Part shown: piece by piece, positions 1 to 4,857 of the stretch | Layout: each line of letters opens with the position of its first letter | Position numbering within the stretch: position 1 is the first letter of the stretch | Assembly: GCA_029934675.1 (NCBI GenBank) | Contig: JAOZLT010000092.1 | Location: 1 to 5,926, forward strand | Origin: Candidatus Altimarinota bacterium | GTDB taxonomy: Bacteria > Patescibacteriota > Gracilibacteria > UM-FILTER-43-11 | DNA: 5,926 nt | Direction: 5' to 3' | The notes under the pieces: model-generated | Seen by the model: only the letters and a program-made list of their open reading frames with translations | What the model was told of the DNA's origin: nothing | Databases searched by the model: none | Position numbers and translations under genes: made by a program

Positions 1-54
1 ACGAAGCTTATCATCAACTTTTATCCGAATGTTGCACTTGACTTTAGAATGTAG
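1..54 (+). other. Left edge, possible tail of an upstream gene
   Basis: Frame 1 is open from the window edge for 17 codons and stops at TAG 52-54, with the last residues reading LDFRM. This could be the C-terminal end of a gene lying to the left. The frame is short and other frames are also briefly open here, so it may be non-coding. I recognise no family. Confidence 0.2.
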
Positions 55-78
55 GCTAGTGTCAATTACATATTATAT

Positions 79-107
79 TTGACATTGTTATGTCTAGGTT
101 ATATAAT
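79..107 (+). promoter_or_regulatory. Perfect sigma-70-type promoter
   Basis: TTGACA at 79-84 and TATAAT at 102-107 are separated by exactly 17 bp, matching the vegetative sigma consensus at every position. Transcription should start near 113-115. The first in-frame ATG of the following gene (130) lies only about 16 nt downstream, giving a very short leader. The -35 hexamer coincides with a TTG codon at 79 that could be mistaken for a start codon. Confidence 0.85.
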
Positions 108-129
108 ATATGCCATTATTTATGTTTTT

Positions 130-450
130 ATGAGTTTTAAAAAAGATAATAGTTCTACTATGCAAGAAAATATTAATCCATTTACCATATTGGAAGAGAA
201 GGATTTAAAGGGAGGTGATAATGATGTTCTTCGCAAGGTACGTTTAGATAAGGTTGTAGTTGTGAATAATATTAGATTGTATTTATCGAAAAAAGGCCTT
301 CATACATCAGTTATTTTTGGTGGCAATGTGCAAGCTTTAATTTCGCCTGAGAATTATGATGAATTATTTGATTTAATTGATTCAAAGTGGTATTTTTACG
401 ATTTATCGGAAACTATAAGATCAGATTTAAACAAGCTTTTGGGTAGTTAG
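130..450 (+). CDS. Small hypothetical protein, 106 aa
   Basis: I do not recognise this protein. From ATG 130 it is 106 residues. The first ~40 are polar and likely flexible (MSFKKDNSS, a GGDND stretch near 29-32). A compact-looking part follows: a beta-rich stretch KVVVVNNIRLYL (41-52), GLHTSVIFGG (57-65), and a helical C-terminus (NYDELFDLIDSKWYF, DLSETIRSDLNKLL). The frame is open back to a TTG at 79, which would add a hydrophobic, membrane-like N-terminus. I prefer 130 because a perfect promoter occupies 79-107, so a TTG-79 start would lie upstream of the transcript start. If another promoter further left is used, the longer membrane-anchored form is possible. There is no Shine-Dalgarno before ATG 130. 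The gene stands alone, since the next gene has its own promoter. Confidence 0.65.
   Translation: MSFKKDNSSTMQENINPFTILEEKDLKGGDNDVLRKVRLDKVVVVNNIRLYLSKKGLHTSVIFGGNVQALISPENYDELFDLIDSKWYFYDLSETIRSDLNKLLGS
208..220 (+). promoter_or_regulatory. Strong Shine-Dalgarno-like sequence inside a gene
   Basis: AAGGGAGGTGATA sits in the middle of the 130-450 gene, directly before two ATG codons (221, 224) in another frame. That frame ends at TAG 245-247 after eight codons (MMFFARYV). It is the best anti-SD match seen in the window, while none of the real gene starts has one. It may be chance, a pause site or a tiny overlapping ORF. Confidence 0.3.
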
Positions 451-452
451 GG

Positions 453-481
453 TTGTTTTTAGAGTGAAAATATGCTATAAT
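453..481 (+). promoter_or_regulatory. Extended -10 promoter of the 514-1221 gene
   Basis: TTGTTT (453-458), a 17-bp spacer and TATAAT (476-481). A TG at 473-474 makes an extended -10 element, which compensates for the weak -35. The predicted transcript start is near 487-489, about 26 nt before ATG 514. Confidence 0.75.
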
Positions 482-513
482 ATTGAGATTTATTAATTAT
501 ATTATGGTTTCTT

Positions 514-1221
514 ATGGATATGAGAAAAGGAAAAGCTATAGAAAAGTTTTTAGTTGGTAGTGTAGATAGAGTTATTCAACTAACAAGTAGGGAATTTCAG
601 CGAATTGCTTATGAAAAGGGTGTTCTGGATATACGTGGAGATGTGAAGAAAAGAGTATTAAGTGGACACATTATTGAGGATGATTTTGAAGCTGTTGTAA
701 AAAAGGGGCTTCGAGAGATAAAAGAGGAAGTTAAAGAGAATCTTCAGAGTGAAATGGGGATTGTGCGTAAACATCAAAAAGAGAAAGATCCTTCTACTTG
801 TAGAGGCCATAAATTTGCTGAATTATTGCTAGATGATATAGATATGAGATTATCTCATATAACTGATGTTGTAGATGGTAATAATGAAACAAAATATGAA
901 TTGCGTTTGTATGCTACTGATGATACTAAATTAGATTATTCAGGAGGGTTCGATTTTTGGGTGGAAGTATATAATCTTGAGGAAAATAAGCCTGAGGGTA
1001 ATGTTAGGATTGATATAAAAATAAGGGATGGAGAAGCACCTAGAGATCCTGCTGATATGATTTATTATTTTGATGCAGATAAGTATTTTGATGATGATGA
1101 ACCTAAAGGAAAAAAATTAAATATGGCGTATAAAAACGATCCACATTACAAAAATATGGTTTTAAGAATATGTGAGATTTTAAATAAAAGGGTTAAAATT
1201 GATTCTTCTTTGAAAAATTAA
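514..1221 (+). CDS. Hypothetical protein, possible PD-(D/E)XK-like fold
   Basis: A 235-residue soluble protein with no signal peptide or membrane segment, which I cannot assign to a named family. Residues 1-90 are charged and helical, with many K/E. A second part begins near 91 (DPSTCRGHKFAELLLDDID). Residues 125-172 look like alternating strands: YELRLYA, GGFDFWVEVYNL, then VRIDIKIRDG. The spacing of Glu103, Asp147 and Asp167-x-Lys169 resembles a PD-(D/E)XK nuclease core. This is inference from pattern only. The C-terminal region is acidic (YFDDDEP, 191-197) and ends in a helix. ATG 514 is chosen because the ATG at 504 is out of frame and soon meets a stop; ATG 520 is a near alternative. The gene has its own promoter, and its stop codon overlaps the -35 of nadC. 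Confidence 0.8.
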   Translation: MDMRKGKAIEKFLVGSVDRVIQLTSREFQRIAYEKGVLDIRGDVKKRVLSGHIIEDDFEAVVKKGLREIKEEVKENLQSEMGIVRKHQKEKDPSTCRGHKFAELLLDDIDMRLSHITDVVDGNNETKYELRLYATDDTKLDYSGGFDFWVEVYNLEENKPEGNVRIDIKIRDGEAPRDPADMIYYFDADKYFDDDEPKGKKLNMAYKNDPHYKNMVLRICEILNKRVKIDSSLKN

Positions 1222-1247
1222 CATTTGTTTTGAAAATTGGTTATAAT
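1218..1247 (+). promoter_or_regulatory. nadC promoter
   Basis: TTAACA (1218-1223), an 18-bp spacer and TATAAT (1242-1247). The -35 overlaps the TAA stop of the preceding gene. The transcript start near 1254 gives a ~17-nt T-rich leader with no Shine-Dalgarno before ATG 1271. Confidence 0.7.
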
Positions 1248-1270
1248 GCATTTACGTAATCTTTTTCACT

Positions 1271-2158
1271 ATGTTTACAATGGATGCATCAAAGGAGTTG
1301 AATTTAAAAAATCCTATTTATAAGAAAGCTGTTATTCATTATGTTTGGCAGGCATATTTGGATGATTTGGGGAAAGGAGATATAACTACAGATTTTTTTG
1401 TACCGAATAAACGGCGAGTAGTTAAAGCAGAAATTATTGCAAAAGAGATTGGAGTCTTTGCTGGTGTACTGGAAGCTGAATTATTTTTGAAAAAATTGGG
1501 TGTGAATATTACTCAGAGAAAAAAAGATGGTAGTAAATTGAAAAAGGGAGATGTAGTTATGTGTTTGAGCGGATCTGCGGATAAAATATTGGCTGGTGAA
1601 CGTACTTTACTTAATTTACTTCAACGTATGAGTGGTGTGGCGACTGCTACAAATAAATTATTTCAAAAAGTGCCAAAATCAATTCGTATACTAGCTACAC
1701 GGAAGACTTTTTGGGGTGATTTGGATAAGCGAGCTGTATCAGTTGGTGGTGGTTGTACTCATCGTTTGAGTTTGAATGATGCGGTGCTTATTAAAGAGAA
1801 TCATATTGCTCTTATCGATGATATGAGAAAGTTTCATAAAGGATTTAAAAGAGTGAAAGGTATTCGTTTTATTGAGATTGAGTTTGAAAATTTAGCTCAA
1901 ATCAAAATTTTCTTAGAATATTTCGAAAAATATAGCGGAGAGCCAGATGTTGTTATAATGTTAGACAACTTTAAGCCTGATGATGTAAGAAGGGCGGTTA
2001 AGTTGCTTGATAAGACAGATGTTTTGATTGAGGTATCTGGGGGAATTAATGAAAAGAATATCAATAAATATGCTATAAAAGGTGTATCTACTATTTCATC
2101 TGGCGCGATTACGAATAAGGCATCAGCGCTTGACCTGTCCTTATCAATAATGAAGTGA
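1271..2158 (+). CDS. nadC: Nicotinate-nucleotide pyrophosphorylase (carboxylating)
   Basis: Quinolinate phosphoribosyltransferase: quinolinate + PRPP gives nicotinate mononucleotide, CO2 and PPi, a cytosolic step of NAD synthesis. At 295 aa it is full length for the family. Visible motifs are GKGDITTDFF (34-43), the E-R-x-L-L-N-x-x-Q-R-M-S-G block (110-122), ATRKT (142-146, substrate-binding Arg/Lys), GGGCTHR (159-165, His and Arg for quinolinate), LIKENH (173-178), IEIEFE (201-206), MLDNF (230-234, acidic residue) and SGGI / SSGAIT of the phosphate-binding barrel end. After TRKT it reads FWGDLDKRAV rather than the common TPGLR; related ModD-type proteins have TRKTFPG, but the whole motif set favours NadC. 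ATG 1280 is an alternative start. The TGA stop shares its last base with an ATG (2158) of the next frame. No nadA or nadB is seen nearby, so quinolinate supply is unknown. Confidence 0.93.
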   Translation: MFTMDASKELNLKNPIYKKAVIHYVWQAYLDDLGKGDITTDFFVPNKRRVVKAEIIAKEIGVFAGVLEAELFLKKLGVNITQRKKDGSKLKKGDVVMCLSGSADKILAGERTLLNLLQRMSGVATATNKLFQKVPKSIRILATRKTFWGDLDKRAVSVGGGCTHRLSLNDAVLIKENHIALIDDMRKFHKGFKRVKGIRFIEIEFENLAQIKIFLEYFEKYSGEPDVVIMLDNFKPDDVRRAVKLLDKTDVLIEVSGGINEKNINKYAIKGVSTISSGAITNKASALDLSLSIMK

Positions 2159-2164
2159 TGATAC

Positions 2165-2209
2165 TTCGATTCTTAATAAAAATCGAAAATCGAACTTCGA
2201 AAATCGAAA
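2165..2209 (+). repeat. Heptad array at the nadC / transglutaminase junction
   Basis: Positions 2182-2209 are four 7-bp units of the form WTCGAAM (ATCGAAA, ATCGAAC, TTCGAAA, ATCGAAA), exactly 28 nt. TTCGATT at 2165-2171 is the reverse complement of the array unit, so a small hairpin can form. The array lies just after the nadC stop and ends 5 bp before ATG 2215. If translation began at 2158 it would encode part of an N-terminal extension (IENRTSKIEI). Confidence 0.75.
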
Positions 2210-2214
2210 TATTT

Positions 2215-2874
2215 ATGGATTTAGACAAAGATAATAATCACGAATTACTGTATGAGCCAACTGAGAAGAGTAAACATTCTCCATTTTTTAGGTTAGTGGC
2301 TGTCATTACTATAATTAGTCTCTTCTTTTTATCAGTTCAGGCATATTTTTATTTGATGCATCCTGAGCCGAAGGTGAAATTGGTCTTGATTGATATACAG
2401 GAATTTTTACCATCTGATTTGGGTAAACCTTTTGCTTCACATAGTGCAGAGGATATAGGTAGGATGGTTTTGGAATCTCGGAATGTTATAAAACAGGTGG
2501 CTAATAAAATAGCTGCTGATTCTTGTAGTAAGCCAGATAGAGTTTGCCAATCTAAGGCACTTTATTATTTTGTGCGTGATGAAATTCAGTATGTTTTTGA
2601 TGCAAAATTTCATGATCAATTAGAAAATCCACTAGTAACACTAAAAACAGGTGGGGCAGATTGTGAGGATATGTCGGTTTTATTAGGTGTATTGCAGAAG
2701 GCAATAGGGAATGAGGTTCGTTTGGTATTTATTCCCGGACATGTATATTTGCAAGTTAAAATTCCAGATTATAAGAATAGGTGGTTGAACATGGAGGTGA
2801 CCTGTGATACGTGTTCGTTTAATGAAGTGCCAACAGATAATTTAATACAGAAGAAGCGGTATATTTTGCTTTAG
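2215..2874 (+). CDS. Membrane-anchored transglutaminase-like protein
   Basis: From ATG 2215 it has 219 residues: a charged cytoplasmic N-terminus (1-24), one membrane segment (about 25-48, FRLVAVITIISLFFLSVQAY) and an extracytoplasmic domain. That domain matches the transglutaminase-like (papain-fold) core: ALYYFVRDEIQYVFD, then GGADCEDMSVLLGVL with the candidate nucleophile Cys150, then PGHVYLQV with His176, then WLNMEVTCDTC. The third triad position, usually Asp, appears to be Glu194, or possibly Asp198. Such proteins act as proteases, amidases or crosslinkers; the substrate here is unknown. Extra cysteine pairs (104/111, 197/200) could form disulfides outside the cell. The frame is open back to ATG 2158, which overlaps the nadC stop as TGATG, so a coupled start adding 19 residues is a real alternative. 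I prefer 2215 because the extra segment is mostly repeat DNA. Confidence 0.8.
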   Translation: MDLDKDNNHELLYEPTEKSKHSPFFRLVAVITIISLFFLSVQAYFYLMHPEPKVKLVLIDIQEFLPSDLGKPFASHSAEDIGRMVLESRNVIKQVANKIAADSCSKPDRVCQSKALYYFVRDEIQYVFDAKFHDQLENPLVTLKTGGADCEDMSVLLGVLQKAIGNEVRLVFIPGHVYLQVKIPDYKNRWLNMEVTCDTCSFNEVPTDNLIQKKRYILL

Positions 2875-2875
2875 G

Positions 2876-2952
2876 TTGTTTAGGTTGTAGTAGATTCTAT
2901 AAACTACCACCTATAAATTATTATCTGTGATGTGTGTTATAAACTATTACCT
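2876..2952 (+). repeat. Intergenic hairpin and heptad repeat region before pabA
   Basis: AGGTTGTAGT (2882-2891) can pair with ACTACCACCT (2903-2912) with one mismatch and an 11-nt loop. Positions 2898-2925 divide into four 7-bp units that all begin with TA, followed by two that begin with TG (2926-2939). A 15-bp direct repeat, TATAAACTANNACCT, occurs at 2898-2912 and 2938-2952, 40 bp apart with two mismatches; the second copy covers the pabA -10. No T-run follows the hairpin, so a classical terminator is unlikely. TTGTTT (2876-2881) plus TATAAA (2898-2903), 16 bp apart, could be a second, upstream promoter. Confidence 0.6.
2935..2943 (+). promoter_or_regulatory. Extended -10 promoter of pabA-pabB
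   Basis: TGT followed by TATAAA (2938-2943) forms an extended -10 element. No good -35 lies 16-18 bp upstream. The predicted start near 2949-2951 leaves a ~20-nt leader before ATG 2970. It lies within one copy of a 15-bp direct repeat. Confidence 0.55.
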
Positions 2953-2969
2953 TAAAAACTACACTCTTT

Positions 2970-3617
2970 ATGAAAAAGGTTCTAATTATAGACAATTACG
3001 ACTCCTTCACTTACATACTTAAACAGTATTTTGGTGAGTTTGGAGGAAACCCTGAAGTGTATTTTAATGACAAGATTACGATTGATAATATAAATAAATT
3101 TAAACCAACACATATTGTTCTCTCGCCTGGCCCGGGAACTGTTGATAATCCAAAAGATGTTGGGATTATGTTTGATGTTATTGGGGAATTTTATAAAAAG
3201 ATTCCAGTCCTTGGTGTGTGCCTTGGTCATCAGGCAATAGGTAAATACTTTGGTTGTGAGATTGTTCGAGCGCCGAAAATAATGCATGGAAAAAGGAGTA
3301 TAATTAATTTTAATGATGTCGGGATTTTTAAAGGGATTAAAAATCCAATTACTGTTATGAGATATCATTCGCTTATGCTCGAATTTCCAATTTTGAATTT
3401 TCAATTTCCAAATAAATCCGAATTTCCAATTTCTAAACAAGAACAAAAATCTGAATTTCCAATTTTCGAAACGGCTCGTTCTGATGATGGTGTAATAATG
3501 GCAATACAGCACAAAAAGTATCCTGTTTTTGGGGTTCAATTTCATCCGGAGAGTTTGGGAACAAAAGAGGGTAAAAAAATAATTCGTAACTTCTTAAATA
3601 TTGATGCAGATTACTGA
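2970..3617 (+). CDS. pabA: Aminodeoxychorismate synthase glutaminase subunit
   Basis: Class I glutamine amidotransferase of the TrpG/PabA family, 215 aa. It releases ammonia from glutamine and passes it to the partner PabB. Motifs are DNYDSFT (8-14), LSPGPGT (51-57, oxyanion region), GVCLGHQAI (82-90, nucleophile Cys84), MHGK (105-108), RYHSL (131-135) and VQFHPES (189-195, His192 and Glu194). All catalytic residues are present. TrpG and PabA cannot be separated by this sequence alone; the partner's PIKGT motif points to PabA. Between RYHSL and ETARSDDG, where the family has about 15 residues, there are about 34. The surplus is encoded by repeat DNA that reads EFPI three times (138-141, 151-154, 162-165). 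The gene runs 14 nt into pabB, implying one transcript and coupled translation. There is no Shine-Dalgarno before ATG 2970. Confidence 0.92.
   Translation: MKKVLIIDNYDSFTYILKQYFGEFGGNPEVYFNDKITIDNINKFKPTHIVLSPGPGTVDNPKDVGIMFDVIGEFYKKIPVLGVCLGHQAIGKYFGCEIVRAPKIMHGKRSIINFNDVGIFKGIKNPITVMRYHSLMLEFPILNFQFPNKSEFPISKQEQKSEFPIFETARSDDGVIMAIQHKKYPVFGVQFHPESLGTKEGKKIIRNFLNIDADY
3381..3466 (+). repeat. In-frame heptad repeat insert in pabA
   Basis: Positions 3381-3408 are four 7-bp units of the form SAATTTY (28 nt). After an 11-nt gap two more units follow (3420-3433), and after a 19-nt gap two more (3453-3466). The 13-mer GAATTTCCAATTT occurs at 3381, 3420 and 3453, spaced 39 and 33 bp apart. Both spacings are multiples of three, so each copy reads EFPI. 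It lies in a poorly conserved loop between RYHSL and the SDDG strand. Confidence 0.85.
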
Positions 3618-4857
3618 AAAAGATATACAGAAAAAAGGGTTTGCAGTTCTCCATGGTAAATGGGGAGGTTCGGGTAAAGTTTCTTCATTGGTAGGAATAA
3701 ATGGTAAAATTTTACCCTCAATTTCGCATTTCGGATTTCGGATTTCGCATTCAAATCAGAAATCACAAATCAGAAACCTTGCCTACCCGTACCTAACGGC
3801 AGGCAGGCGACAGGTAGGTCACAAATATCACATTGGTTATTTGGCATATCCGAATATTGGTCTTAAAAATATTATTCCTGATAGGAAGTTTTTTGGTTAT
3901 AAAGAGTTAGTAAAACTAAATAAACCACCTGTTATTAATGGATTATTTAAAACGTCTGGTCACTTACAACAATCTGTCACCAAATCCGAATATATCAAAA
4001 AAATTAAACAAATTAAAGAGTTGTTAGCGGTGGGTGAAATTTATCAGATGTGCTATTCAATTCGATTCAGAAAGAAGTTTGAAGGAAGTCCGTATGCATT
4101 GTTCTTGAAATTGGCGGAAGTTAATCCAGTGGACTTTTCGGCATATTTGAATTGTGGTAATTTCCAAATTGTTAGTAGTTCACCTGAGAGGCTGTTTAAA
4201 GTTAGTAATGGGAAAATTACAACTACTCCTATAAAAGGAACTGCTTGCAAGCTCGTTAATGACCAATCTTCAATGGCCAATAACCAATTAATTGGAGATA
4301 AAAATTTGAAAAAATTGCTGGATAGCGAGAAAGAAAGGGCAGAATTGGATATGATTACTGACCTTGAACGGAATGATGTTGGGAAAATTTGTGAGTATGG
4401 AACTTTAAAATTGAAAAAGGAGCGTGAAATACTTGAACTTAAAAATTTATGGCATACATATTCTGAGGTTGAAGGTAAGTTACGGTCAGATGTTGCACCT
4501 AAAGATGTGATAGAAGCTATGTTTCCTGGTGGTTCGATTACTGGTTGTCCTAAAAAGCGGGCAATGGAATATGTATCGCTTTATGAAGGAATGCCAAGAA
4601 ATATCTTTACCGGTAGCATTGGCCTTATTAAGAGTCGCTCAATTTCTGATTTTTCATTTCAGAATTCTGATTCAAAAATCATAAATCATAAATCAAAAAT
4701 GTTCAGTATGGATTTTAATATCGCAATTCGGACGATACTCATAAAAGACGGTTGGCTGGAATTTTGGGCAGGTGGAGGAATTGTAATGGATAGTGTGCCG
4801 GAAATGGAATATGAGGAATGCTATTTGAAAGCGGAAAAAATACTTAAATTGCTTTAG
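3604..4857 (+). CDS. pabB: Aminodeoxychorismate synthase component I
   Basis: Chorismate-binding enzyme that, with PabA ammonia, makes 4-amino-4-deoxychorismate, the precursor of p-aminobenzoate and folate. From ATG 3604 it is 417 aa; TTG 3601 would add one residue. Motifs are VSSSPERLF (190-198), PIKGT (209-213), SEKERAELDMITDLERND (241-258), MFPGGSITGCPKKRAME (306-322), GSIGLI (337-342), FNIAIRT (371-377) and GGGIVMDSVPEMEYEE (390-405). Lys211 in PIKGT is the PabB signature; anthranilate synthase TrpE has Ala in that place. The protein carries three low-complexity inserts encoded by repeats, at about residues 40-73, 219-229 and 345-368. All fall between conserved blocks with every key motif intact, so I judge it functional. 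Removing them leaves about 350 residues, close to a short-form PabB. The start overlaps pabA by 14 nt and the end overlaps the convergent 4844-5137 gene by 14 nt. Confidence 0.92.
   Translation: MQITEKDIQKKGFAVLHGKWGGSGKVSSLVGINGKILPSISHFGFRISHSNQKSQIRNLAYPYLTAGRRQVGHKYHIGYLAYPNIGLKNIIPDRKFFGYKELVKLNKPPVINGLFKTSGHLQQSVTKSEYIKKIKQIKELLAVGEIYQMCYSIRFRKKFEGSPYALFLKLAEVNPVDFSAYLNCGNFQIVSSSPERLFKVSNGKITTTPIKGTACKLVNDQSSMANNQLIGDKNLKKLLDSEKERAELDMITDLERNDVGKICEYGTLKLKKEREILELKNLWHTYSEVEGKLRSDVAPKDVIEAMFPGGSITGCPKKRAMEYVSLYEGMPRNIFTGSIGLIKSRSISDFSFQNSDSKIINHKSKMFSMDFNIAIRTILIKDGWLEFWAGGGIVMDSVPEMEYEECYLKAEKILKLL
3721..3776 (+). repeat. Two-armed heptad element in pabB, copy A
   Basis: The left arm, 3721-3748, is four units of ATTTCGS. 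It is followed by ATT and a single C. The right arm, 3753-3773, is three units of AAATCAS, then AAA. The arms are near complements (GATTTC/GAAATC cores), so an imperfect hairpin can form. It encodes ISHFGFRISHSNQKSQIRN in frame, between the N-terminal strand block of PabB and the HIGYLAYP segment. Confidence 0.85.
3781..3822 (+). repeat. GC-rich inverted repeat in pabB
   Basis: CCTACCCGT (3782-3790) pairs with ACAGGTAGG (3810-3818) with one mismatch, around a 19-nt loop that contains GGCAGGCAGGCG. The stretch is far richer in GC than all of its surroundings, which suggests a separate origin. It reads in frame as AYPYLTAGRRQVGH and directly follows heptad copy A, making a composite insert. Confidence 0.75.
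4260..4295 (+). repeat. Short heptad array in pabB, with palindrome
   Basis: Positions 4260-4287 are four 7-bp units ending in CAA (TGACCAA, TCTTCAA, TGGCCAA, TAACCAA). The perfect 12-bp palindrome CCAATTAATTGG follows at 4284-4295. It encodes NDQSSMANNQL just after the catalytic PIKGT motif. There the family usually has about 10 residues before the next conserved helix, against about 19 here. Confidence 0.7.
4642..4699 (+). repeat. Two-armed heptad element in pabB, copy B
   Basis: The left arm, 4642-4669, is four degenerate units (ATTTCTG, ATTTTTC, ATTTCAG, AATTCTG), then ATT and C. Two A follow, then the right arm 4676-4696 of three AAATCAW units, then AAA. This is the same layout as the copy at 3721-3776, with two extra bases in the middle. 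It encodes about 20 extra residues (ISDFSFQNSDSKIINHKSK) between GSIGLI and FNIAIRT, where PabB normally has a short turn. Confidence 0.85.

Noticed and set aside
2437..2619. 60-codon minus-strand frame inside the transglutaminase-like gene
   Set aside because: Short, antisense to a gene with clear domain motifs, and without its own signals.
3381..3466. CRISPR-like array because of the repeated 13-mer with 20-26 nt gaps
   Set aside because: Only three copies, in frame within a gene, uneven gaps built from related heptads, and no cas genes.
2982..3545. 187-codon open frame on the minus strand opposite pabA
   Set aside because: The frame lies wholly antisense to a clear PabA with intact catalytic motifs. 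Its composition (many N, K, F, W runs from the repeat) shows no family features, and it is open because the DNA is AT-rich.
3433..3654. 73-codon minus-strand frame across the pabA-pabB overlap
   Set aside because: Antisense to conserved coding sequence, with no promoter or recognisable product.
4053..4280. 75-codon minus-strand frame inside pabB
   Set aside because: Antisense to the conserved PabB core (SSSPERLF to PIKGT); no independent support.
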